A DNA stretch of 64,000 bases, from positions 1,286,533-1,350,532 of the forward strand of contig NC_048542.1 of the NCBI RefSeq assembly GCF_902806685.2, given 5' to 3'. The position numbers and the translations under genes are program-made. Numbering within the stretch: the stretch's first letter is position 1; each line of letters starts with the position of its first letter. This DNA is from Maniola hyperantus (taxonomy: Eukaryota; Arthropoda; Insecta; Lepidoptera; Nymphalidae). Below are positions 1 through 11,400 of the stretch, in pieces. The notes below the pieces were generated by a model. The model worked only from the letters and a program-made list of their open reading frames with translations. It searched no databases and was not told the origin of the DNA.

Positions 1-118
1 ACTATGAATTAGCTTAACCTATTTTTCTTTTAAAATTGAAGTTTCCCCGATCTGTTAGTCGGAGACTGGATCTGCTAACTGTTTTGTGTGAAATTATTTA
101 TTTTTGTCATTTTCAAAA

Positions 119-447
119 AGCTGTGATAGCCTAGTGGTTAGGACGTTCGCCTTCTAATCGGAGGGCGACGCGGGCGGTTCGATCCCGGGCACGCACTTCT
201 AACTTTTCGGAGTTATGTGTGTTTTAAGTAATTAAATATCACTCGCCTTAACGGTGAAGGAAAACATCGTGAGGAAACCTGCATGCCTGAGAGTTCTCCA
301 TAATGTTCTCAAAGGTGTGTGAAGTCTACCAATTCACACATGGCCAGCGTGGTAGACTATGGCCAAAACCCTGCTCTCTGAGAGGAGACCCGTGCTCTGT
401 AGTGAGCCGGCGATGGGTTGAGCATGATGATGATGACATGATGCCCA
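119..447 (+). repeat. tRNA-derived SINE, family S1 (near full length)
   Basis: The head reads like a tRNA gene: an A-box-like TAGCCTAGTGGTTAGGACG and a B-box-like GGTTCGATCCC. A conserved body follows, containing 'ggaaaacatcgtgaggaaac' and 'catggccagcgtggtagac', and the copy ends in (GAT)n. The same sequence recurs at about 17840-17990, 23345-23671, 29927-30235 and 37641-37955. Confidence 0.85.
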
Positions 448-545
448 CGAGTTCGTTCGCGTGGACATGTGTTTAAAAATACCGCAGGAATCAGATCTTA
501 CGGGATAAAAAGTAGCCTATGTGTTAATCCAAGATATAATCTATC
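438..545 (+). repeat. Fragment of dispersed repeat family A
   Basis: Degenerate start of the family whose better copies run from 'atgcccgcgacttcgtccgc' through 'gggataaaaagtagcctatg'. It abuts the SINE on its left. Confidence 0.6.
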
Positions 546-547
546 TC

Positions 548-665
548 CAAATAATTTTAAATACTTACATATCAAAAATTCCGGACCGGCAGGAATCGAA
601 CCCGCGTCCCCTAGGATCGCGCCCGACGCTCTAACCACTAAGCTACGGCACGCTTGCATGATGTA
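548..665 (-). repeat. tRNA-like SINE head, reverse orientation
   Basis: The minus strand carries TAGCTTAGTGGTTAGAGCG and GGTTCGATTCCTGCCGG, i.e. tRNA A and B boxes. The acceptor-stem ends do not pair, so this is a SINE head rather than a working tRNA gene. It is related to the arms of the foldback at 10982-11205. Confidence 0.6.
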
Positions 666-683
666 TTTAAAATTATTTAAAAA

Positions 684-900
684 CTAGCTTACGCTCGCGT
701 TTTCGTCCGCGTGGACTACACAAATTTCAAACCCCTATTTCCCCCCCTTAGGGGTTGAATTTTTTAAAATCCTTTCTTAGCGGATGCCTACGTCATAATA
801 GATATCTGCATGTCAAATTTCAGCCCGATCCGTCCAGTAGTTTGAGCTGAGCGTTGATAGATCAGTCAATCAGTCACCTTTTCCTTTTATATATTTAGAT
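684..900 (-). repeat. Dispersed repeat family E copy
   Basis: Family E in its usual orientation runs from 'ctaaatatataaaaggaaaa' with CTGA repeats, through 'gctattatgacgtaggcatc', to 'cacgcggacgaagtcgcgag'. This copy is the reverse complement. Other copies lie at about 4206, 10797, 21815, 26577, 28262, 33772, 34026, 34526, 39345, 50439 and 62383. It shares the 'cgcggacgaagtcgcg' motif with family A, so the two may be related retroelement tails. Confidence 0.75.
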
Positions 901-1017
901 TTCCTTGAAGTGTAGGTAAAACACTATAAAAATTATAAAAATACAATCTATCTCCATTCCAATCTTCAAACATAACTGTCCACTAGTTATTTTAAACTTA
1001 TTTCGTGGTTTAACGAC

Positions 1018-1221
1018 ATATTTAATGTAGATAACGGGGACAAACCACGATTAATTTTTGGTTTTATTTGTCGATATTTCAACCCAATTGCACGGGTCGA
1101 ACTTCATCTCTCGCAGCACCACAGTCCCGTCGTGATCACGCCCCGTGCAATTGGGTTGAAATATCGACAAATAAAACCAAAAATTAACCGTGGTATGTAA
1201 CCGTCATATACATTAAAATAT
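1018..1221. mobile_element. Foldback MITE-like element M1 with ~75-bp inverted arms
   Basis: The left arm has 'aatgtagataacggggac' and 'ttttggttttatttgtcgat'. The right arm is its reverse complement, ending in 'ccgtcatatacatta'. The spacer includes 'cagtcccgtcgtgatcacg'. It encodes nothing. A half copy lies at 31308-31412. Confidence 0.8.
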
Positions 1222-2456
1222 GTCCACTAGGTTTTGGTGAAAGCGTAACAAACAAACACACACACACACACACACACACAGATACGGCCACAGAAGAGAA
1301 AAAGATGCAGCCGTGCGTATTTTGAACGCGCATCTATATCGATAAAGGAGAATGTCCTAGCGACTATGGAACTTAGTATCGGTATCAAATCGGTTCTGTC
1401 GCAATGTAATTTAAAGTAACATTTAAGAATTTTAAAATTTAATGGACCATTTTAATTGGAGCGATGCAAAACTTCATAAGCTTACCTAACCCTATTTTAT
1501 TTACTGTTACATTTTTACTATAGGAAGGCTGCAAAGGTCCATGCAAGGGTATTATAAAATCACTTCATAGTTGTACAACTTAAGGCGAATGAAATTAGAA
1601 TGCGATTTAATAACGTTCAGCACCATCTAGTATGGCTTAGCGCCATCTAGTATGGTTTGGATAAACTATTCTTGTTACCGACTCCCTGAGATTTCCGGTA
1701 ACAGGATGTTCCCGGAAATCTCACGATTTTCTCGAACGTTGCCTGGAAACCTCCTCATTGTCACAGTATTTTTGCCAAATATAAGTTGTAGTGAATTTTT
1801 GAAAGGCATGGATACAGCATATTGGACAATAATAAAGGAAAGAAGGAAAATAAAACTATTTTATTGATTACACGTGTGGAATTTATTTACGCTAATATTT
1901 ACAAAATATACATAGAATTAACGATTTTTAAAGTAATTCGTTACATAGAATCATTACCGTTAAACAACATCAAGTGTTTTAGTTAAGTTACAGACTAAAT
2001 ACATGTCTAGATAGAACGACACAGAAATTAATTAAAATAAGAAAAAAAAGTTAAGTGAAAAAGCGTCAATGTTGAGACAATCTTTTTCATTTGAAGTTAA
2101 GTAAGTTGACTAGATGCATACTCTTCGTAAATAAATATTTCTTTTACATTTCGCTAACATAGTGCCAAAAACAAATTAGTAAAAAACAAAAAATATTTTT
2201 AACAAAATTTTTTACAGTTTGAAATCATATCTATAGACTGTACAGTACAAAAAATAAAAAAAATCTTAGCTGAGTAGGTAATGTACAATAATGAAGGAAC
2301 TTGTTAGATAAGTTGTTCATATCGGGAGTGATTGTCGTCACAAGACTTAATAGTTGTTTTTTGATACGTCCATTTGGACTGTTTTGTGCCATTTGATCCA
2401 CTAAAAAGCTCTATCTAGACATGAATGTAATCAAAGTTCTCTTCGAAGCTGAGACA
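1222..2456. other. Protease 3' flank and probable 3'UTR
   Basis: AT-rich, with no coding exon seen. On the minus strand AATAAA hexamers lie at 1882-1887 and 1860-1865, about 570-600 bases after the protease stop, giving a plausible 3'UTR from 2456 to about 1850. The region left of 1800 has no recognisable gene. Confidence 0.45.
1254..1281. repeat. (CA)n microsatellite
   Basis: Alternating CA, about 12 repeats. Confidence 0.95.
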
Positions 2457-5400
2457 CTAGACAATAGGGTAGAAGGCAGTCTCGAGTAGATGGCAGTTGT
2501 TGTCGGTGGCGGACATCAGGATGTAGCCGTCCTGGCCGTAGTCCTCGCCCCACGAGTTCTTCACGATCCAGTAGTCCACACCTTCTCTCTTGCCGTAGCC
2601 CACCACGACCACGCCGTGGTTTGGACCTGCGCTATTACTGCAGACAAATTGTTAGCTTTAATAGGTTTCGTGAGAGCAATTAAATGGGAGTATGCTGGTT
2701 GAATGTCGAGAAGTAACCAGGAATCTGTTATTTTTCTACTACTACCAGCCACCGGAGGATAAGAACTGGTGGTCAACTCCATTATAATTAAAAAAACTAA
2801 ACCCGTGAATATATGCAAGTTAATGGCATTGCTGGTTTGGATACTCAAAGAGGATGGGGAAGCATCATATTTGAGTCTGTGTCAGTGGGGATTGCCCAAG
2901 GTATAGCTGAATGGACCAGGCGTAAAAAAGAATCTGTAAATCCTCGTGCTGATTTGCTGCACGAAGCGGCCCAAGGCAGCAAGAGTACTTGAGCAACTAC
3001 TACAGTTGGAGGCAAAGATTTACTCTGGGGCACGGTGCCAGTGAAATAGCTCCCGTGAAGGAGACTCCTTTAGCCAACACTATTCCTGTACACCAGAAAT
3101 TTAGTGTCAGAAAAATCTGACGGTCTCCAGATGGCACATTTCATGTGCTAGATTCCGCAGACACAATTTTGATAGTATCGGTTGTCCGCTTCTGACACTC
3201 GCTGGGTGTATATCAACCGGACGTCAGGTGAGAGTCAAGTTCTGCGTACATTTTATACTAGACCCCACAAATCATCAAGCTTCAGAACCAGAGAGCTGCC
3301 AGCCAATCTCAAACCAAGCTCAGATTCTTCAGCGGAAGGCAAGATAAATTACTGCAAACTTTGCAAAAAAACTGGCTTACCATGACGGGTCGAAGAAGAT
3401 TCCACTGTTGTATGCCGTTACATGATCGTTCGCGTTGATAGCCACAGTCACGGGCCCGTACTTGTATAGCGCGACCTTCATAGCGTTGACGCTGAGTTTA
3501 GGGACCGCGCCGAAGCCTCTGATGTTGTAGAACGAAGTCATGTTGTCCCGGTGGCACTCACCCATCTAAATAAGGAACAATAAGAATAAATGACTTGAAA
3601 CCAAGAACCTTTAGGTAAGGTCTGATGCCATCCGTCTACCTAGTGGGGGTCTTCCAACGCTGTGCCTTCCGGTGCAAGATCGCCATTGCAGCACCTTGGG
3701 ACCCCAACGTCTATCGATTTTCCGAACTATGTGGCCCCCATTGCCACTTTAGCTTCGCAACCCGTTCAAATTTATTATTACAGCGGCAATTAATACACAC
3801 TCTGAACCAGTGGCTAAAGCCACTGATTCAGATGACTTCATATTTGTCATCATTCCTTCCGGCACATAAGGTAACGTAATAAAGAAGTTTCACTTCGAAA
3901 AACTAGTCAGTATAGCTGCCCCCTTTACCTCGTCTAAATATAGTCCATATTCCATTTGCGTTGGCAGGCCATGTTTGAGGATGTATTTGTAGGCACCGTC
4001 CACTAAACCACCCTCACATCCCTCGTTGCCAAAGCTGAAAATGTCAAGCATTCAAATTAAATTATGCAAAAGTACAGTGCTAGTATAGTGTGCGCAAAAC
4101 AAATGGTGCAATATGACAGTTCGCGCAAGTCATAGTCATAGACAGGTTTTAGTACAACACGCAGTCATACACCTCGTGTTTAGATTGATCAACTTCGTTT
4201 GCGTGCCTAATCTAAATATATAAAAGAAAAAATTTACTGACTGACTGATCTATCAAAGCACAGCAGCATACTACTGGATAGATCAGCTGAAATGTAGCAT
4301 GCAGATAGCCATTATGACGTAGACATGCGCTCAGAAAGAATTTTTGTAAATTCAATCCGTAAGGTGGTAAAATAGGGGGAACTTGAGTAAAATCAAACTA
4401 CGCTCTTTACATCTCGGCCTGAGTGCCAGCGCTATTCGAGCATTAGGCGGGGACCGGGGTGGACCATGCAGCGTTCTTCTTAATCACAAAATTCAAACAC
4501 ACAACTGCTGAGTGTCATACAGATTCTAGATATTACACGTCCTCTTGCTGGAGTGACTGCATACCTCAGAACGTGCCTTACTTACCCCCATGCGCAGTCA
4601 ACCATGGACTGCTCAGCGAGGTCAAGATCCCTGCCACCATTGTTGCGGGCCAGAGCTCCCTCCACAGCGGCTGTTGTGGAGAACGCCCAGCAAGAGCCGC
4701 AGGTCCCTTGATCTAAAAAATGTAATTATACATCATTTGTTCGACTGGCCAGACCTGGCCGGCCACGGCAGCCAATCTCAACAAAGACTAGAGTGTGTTC
4801 AGGAACTTTTTGATCTGGTTCCCCCTCACAATTTTTTTTATTATAGACACACGCTTGACCACAATCACACCTGAAGTGATGATGTAGCCTAAAATGGGAC
4901 GTGTTGACCTAGAAGATACCTATTCACTCCTGATTTAAAGTTACCCGGATTTTATTGGTAAAGAGTGCTAACGCTGATCGCTGGCGGTACCTTGCCAAGA
5001 AATTGTTGAGCAATGAGCGTATTTACATTTTACACCAAAATAAATTCCTTACTTTTAACCGAGGTGATGTAGCCCTCGATCCTCATGTCGTAGTATTCCG
5101 GCAACTCCTGGACTAGTTCTTCCACCTCCTCCTCGGTGTGCGGGAAGGGAACAGATCCCACGTGCTCGCCCGAGAGTTTGGTACCCTTTAGGTTAGCTAG
5201 CTCATCTTCAGTCCAGTCGGAGAACTTGTTCAAGGTCAACGTGTAGCCCAGATTTTTTTTGTTGTGTTCTACGACGCGTCTGAAATTGAATAATAATCAG
5301 TATTTTATTTCATTTTTATTCTATTTGGTGTACCAACTGCAAGTACACAAAGCATTTAGATTATAAATAATACTTTTCTGTGTCACATGCCACTTCTACG

Positions 5401-8400
5401 TACTTAAATATTACTTACGTACTTAAATTTTAACTAAGGCACTCACTTTCAAAAACAGAGCTATTTCGGTTGTACACAAAAATAACAGGTCTAAAACAAA
5501 TTCTATCCTTTTCCACGTGAAACCGAATAAACAGCAATAATATCTCCAAGGTATGTCAAGGCAAGGATGGTCAAGGTAACAAGTTGAAAATATCAAAAAG
5601 TTATATAGCTACTATTTATAACCTAACATTTTTACCTACTACTGTAAAAAAAATCTAGTGGTAAATATGTAGCAGAAGCAGATGCAATAGTAAGTATCTA
5701 CCTATAGTGGCACAAAATGGGAAAAAATATTTACCTCCAATTATTTTTAAATATTTCCTTCCTCATCTCATGGTCGTCTCCATAGTTTTTGTTGTGACGA
5801 TCGATGTATCTGAAACAAAAATAAAAATATGAAACGTAAAAAATATACCGTCGTCCGTCGATGATATTTACATAGGTACTTATATACATCTAAGTACATA
5901 TTTTATAATATTATCATAAGATATAGTGACAAAAATGAAATAAACCATACAAATCTTCGTAGGAGGGGCATTCCAAACCAGTGCACAGTGGTACCCTGTA
6001 CCACTATAGATTGATTCATTTGATGATTTAAAAGCTCTTTGTAAAAGTTTATTTAAGTAAATAAAAATACGTTTCCGTGTCGCATACACATACGTAAGAA
6101 GAAAGAAGCGAAGCTTCTTGCGAAAGAAGAGAAACTTCTTTGGCTTCACGCTCAGCGGTTTTTTTTATTTTGGCAAGTTTCCTTTTTTATGATAATAATT
6201 AAGGTACCTACTCTTTACGCCGGAGTCCGGATATCGATTTTATTCAAATTTTGATTTTGCAAAGAATCGGATGCTCAAAATCGGGTGAATTGTATGGCAA
6301 AATGTAGAAAAGCGTTGTTTTTAAATTGTTATGTAATGTACTTAACTTGTGTAATTGATTTATTGACTTCGGGCCTTTATAAAAATCATCATAAAACGTC
6401 CGCAGAAAAAATAATATATTCTAAAAAAACATTTTATACAGTAAGCTGTAATTTCAATTATTGGACATAGGTTCTTGGTGATATCGTAAGTTAGTACATG
6501 TTACAGGAAATGTATTTACCTGGCAAAAGCCTTTTCAACATCGGATGAAAGGTGCAATTTCTCTACAAAATCTGCAGATTCTGCTTTGTCTTTGCAAGCA
6601 GCGTCTGAAAACATAATCATTATCATCATGATGACCCCATCGCCGGCACATTACCTAGACCAGAATCTCATGAAATGAAATCCCAAAGTTAGCAACACTG
6701 TTCTCCGCGAACACCCCATGTACATAGTACTCCGTGGTGAATATTAATAATTCACCACAATATTCACCACAGTGAACTATGTACACAGGATACTCACAGA
6801 GTACAGCGCTGCTAACTCCGGAGTCTCATTTCAATATTTTTCATGAGATTTCCACCTATACCTATGTGACGTTTTGACGGTCTCAATGACAGAGACAATG
6901 CTCTACAAAGCCACTATCTAAAGGTCGATAAACATTATTTTCTGTTGCGTACTGTAGGTTGCCCAAATTTGCAATGATGGCAGTTGTGTGCCAGAGATAA
7001 AGAGACGCATTGCGATGGCGAAAAATGCCATGACAGGATTCAGAGGCATATCACTCAAAACCAAGACCCGTCTCGTTCGTGCCTTAATCTTCCCAATTTT
7101 TATGTATGGAGTAAAGACATGGACTATCAAAGCAAGAGAAAGGCAAAGAATAGATGCGTTCGAAATGTGGTGCTGGAGGCGGATGCTACGGATTCCGTGG
7201 ACTGCCAAGCGCACAAACGTGTCTATCCTTTCGCAACTCGGAATCACTGCTCGACTCTCCTCCATATGTTACCAACGATTGCTCTCATATTTCGGCCACA
7301 TCATACGGCGGGGGGACGACAGCTTAGAAAAGCTCATAGTGACGGGCAACACTGAGGGCAAAAGACCGAGAGGCCGCTCACCAACTAGGTGGTCCGACCA
7401 GCTAAAGGAGTCCAGCAGGTGTGGATTTTATCACTTTGTGAAAATGGCCACCGACAGAAGCCGATGGAAACAGATAATCCATTCGACGGCAGTTTGCCAG
7501 GACCACGATCTACGGCAATGAAGGAACGACCGGAGAAAGACTGTAGGTTGAAATGAAACAAACCTAGCGTGTAGTCCAGATCAGCCTCTGCGGGCTTGCT
7601 GAAGTCGTAGTACCGAGACACGGTGTGATCCTTCAGCGTGCCAATCCACAGGTTGCTGGTTTTTACTTCTCGTCTGTTAACAATGCAAACGTTACAGAAA
7701 AAAAATCACTAGGTACATAAAAAATCGGCCACGTGCGAGTCAGGCTCGCGCAATGAGGGTTCCCGTACCACAGTCGTATTTTTTCGACATTTTGCAGGAT
7801 AATTCAAAAACTATGATACACAAAAATAAATAAAAACCTGTTTTAGAATGCACAAGTGAAGACCTTTTTTATAGTTGATATAGTTATCTAACTTAGAAAA
7901 TTGAAAATACTAATTAGGGATTAGTTCATGACCTCAATTAAAATTTTTTTGTGTGATGTAACCACAAATTCACGGTTTTCAGATTTTTCCCCAAATGTCA
8001 GCTATAAGATCTACCTAACTGCCAAATTTCATGATTCTAGGTCAACGGGAGGTACCCTGTAGGTTTCTTGACAGACCGACAAACAGACAGACAGACAACA
8101 AAGTGATCCTATAAGGGTACCTTTTTCCTATTGAGCTACCGAATCCTAAAAACCGGCCAAGTGCGAGTTGATCTCACTTGGAGAAGGATCCGTAGTCTAC
8201 AGATACTCATGGGGTGCCAGCCAGGTAACGTCCCAGTGTGCCTGGGTGCTGCTGGTCCCTTGTGGATGCATCGGGCATCCGAGGGGAAGAGTATTATTAG
8301 GGCCGGTGCACCCCGGTAACATGGCTAATAATCTCTCTTCGGGGATATTGTTGGCCATGGCTAATGACCGGGCAGGGGGAAGGTTTCTCCGCGTGTCTCT

Positions 8401-11400
8401 CTGACTAGCAGAGGGCACAGCGGACGAGGCGGAGGATGGGACGCGGGCGACGTGCGTGGAGTCAGCAGTAGTCGCCCGTTGGGTCCACGGGAAGGGAGGC
8501 GCACGCATCGTCGGTGCGCCTCGGATGGATGTCGCTGGCTGGGTCGCGGTGGTTTGCTTCGGCGTTCCCGTGACCCAGTCACCAGGCGACGCGCAGGAGC
8601 GCCGCTGGGTTTTAGTGGGTATTCCTGTCGCCTCTCGGCCGGTGAGTCCCACATACCTTCCCTCCAGTTGGTTGGCTGGCTGGTTAGCTGGCTGGCTTCC
8701 AGGAGGGGGGATGCGTAAACGCATTCCCCAGCGTTACAGATACTCACACCACAGGTATATCGAAGCCGTCCGCGTCTTGGTAGACATACAGCATGTGTTC
8801 CACTTTCTCGCTATCTTCTTCATTCTTGTAGTACTTCCACATGTCGAGTACCCTGTCGTTGTACGTGTCTTGACCTGAAAATTATTTATTTTTCAGTATT
8901 CCGGGGTCATGCTCATTGGTCGAGTAGTTCCTCCATCGACCTTATTAGAGAGGAATTTCTGAAAATCCTTTCTTAGTGGGGATCTAGGTTATATACAACA
9001 AGTCGTGAAAAACGCGAAAAAAACGAACTATATTTGTAGCAAGGACTCGCTGCCCGTGCAGCGATAAAACTTCTTTTGTTGTTTGCTTCACAATAGAGCC
9101 TCAATAGCTCAATCGGTAAACGAATGGGCTGAAAACCGAAAGGTCGACGGTTCAAACCCAGCCCGTTGCACTATTGTCGTACCTACTCCTAGCACAAGCT
9201 TGACGCTTAGTTGGAAAAGAAAGGGGAATATTAGTCATTTGACATGGCTAATATTCTTTTAAAAAAAAGAAGTTCTATTGCAGGGAGATATTGATACGAT
9301 TGAAAACGGTGCCATGCAGCCACCATATTGATTTTTTTCAAAAAGTTAATGGCCAGTCTTACGTCTTGGGATGATAATATTCTAACGTGATAATTCATAT
9401 TAAGTACATGTAGCGGAAAGTGGATGGATGAGGAAGACAGAGGATCGTGTGTGGTGGCGCGCTCTTGGGAAGGCCTATGTCCAGCAGTGGACTCAAACAG
9501 GATGATTGATTGATTGACATGAATAATATGGAATAAAGAAACTCGCATGCTTATTGCTTATACATTCATAAATGAACTCTGAAAACATCGTGTATAACGA
9601 ATTACAGATTTCTAGTCCAACTAAAAGTCTGTGTTAAGTCGCTGAGGGGCAGACGGACACGACGAAACTGTAAGAGTTACTTGTTGAGTAGGAAACCCTA
9701 AAAATGATGATTTACAAATAATAATTCATCAATGGCTATTTTACCTTGATATTCGAAATCGGTGACGGATCCCAGGAAATTCGTTGCGGGACCATCAAAG
9801 TCTTTTTCTTTGCACACTTTGACGTTCGTTTGTTCTTCATTTGTTACTGGGTTCACCTACAAATATTAATCATCATCGTCATCATCTAAATATATGAAAG
9901 CAAAAGGTGACTGACTGATTGATCTATCAACGCACAGCAATGAGTATATCCTGTAAAACACCGATAGACAGGCAACTTTGCGCTGATGTTCCAAACTTTG
10001 AAGTTTAGAATTGACCAGCGCTTCGACACTAATGAGTCTTCTAGCGCGACGGTCCACCGAATCCAATGCATCAAGCTGATACTCGGCAGAGCCATCCCTT
10101 AAGGCCCAAGACACGGGTCTGCCCGCGAAATTAAAATTTAATTTTAAATTTTAATTTTAAATTTAATTTTAAATTTTAATTTTAAATTTAATTTTAAATT
10201 TTAAATTTAATTTTAAATTTTAATTTTAATAAAATTTAATAAATTCGTTTTTCACAATTTGTAAACTAATGCGACAAAGTAGACAAGCAAGATTAGCAGT
10301 ATCATCTTCACATGTTTATATAAAAATATTTACTTGAAAGTGTCCAGTTTAAGAAATTAGTCATAATAATGACTAATTTGTGAGTAGCTCACGTCAATCT
10401 CATTATTTTGACTAATTTCTTAAACTGGACACTTTCAAGTAAAGCTTTTTATATAAGTCTGTGAAGATGATACTGCTAGGGCCTATAGGGGCTCAATTTG
10501 AATTCCATAAGCCTACTTTGTCAAAAACGAACAAATTGCGAAAAACGAAATTAAATTTGAATTTCGCAGGCATACCGTGTCTTCCACCGCCGGCTGATTT
10601 AATTTAGCGTTATTACTTACTACAAACTGTTTCCCGTATTTCTCATCGGTTTCACCGACGATGTAATGCTTGACGGTGCCTCCGTAGTAGTCCACGCGGG
10701 ATCTGTTCAATTTGTCGCTGTACCTAAAAACAATAAGTATTTACAGATGAACAATGAGCCAGGACTTTATAGCTTCCCAACCCGTCCGTCCGATTCGTCC
10801 GTTTCAGATCCGTCCAGTAGTTTGAGCTGTGCGTAGATAGATCAGTCAGTCAGTCAGCCAGTCAATCGCCTTTTCCTTTTATATATTTAGATTAAGATAA
10901 TTGTTATGTAAGTAAAGTATTTGTTATTTTATGAATGGTTTTTTTATAATTTTTATTTTACCTACACTTCAAGGAAATTACTAAATAATTTTAAATACAT
11001 ATCAAAAACTGCGTAACCGGCAGGAATCGAACCTGCACTACGAATCTGCTACTAGATGGCATTAAACAGTCGCTTCAGTACTGAGAGAACATACGTATCA
11101 CAAATTTCGTCACTGGCGGTAAGCATCGGGCGCGAACCCAGAAGATGCAGGTTCGATTCCTGCCGGTTACGCAGTTTTTGATATGTATTTAAAATTATTT
11201 ATGAATGGTGTTTCAACATTGTGGTATGTTTATGTACCTCGTTGTTAAAATTATTTCTTACCATGCTTCAAAAGGTTTAATAACGCCAGTTAGAATATCA
11301 ATTGCATCGCCTTTCAAATGGTATGCTGGGGGCCATTTCAAAGTTTTTGTTTCGCTTTCTGCAAAATTGAAAATTATTTTTATGTTTTACTCCTAAATCC

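Noticed and set aside
8197..8747. Coding exon of the protease from the long minus frame
   Set aside because: Its product recurs at 53.5 kb, it is flanked by a target duplication, and the protease frame is complete without it.
9100..9175. tRNA-Phe gene
   Set aside because: Anticodon loop and both internal promoter boxes are present, but the acceptor stem does not pair and the sequence continues into a SINE body found three times here.
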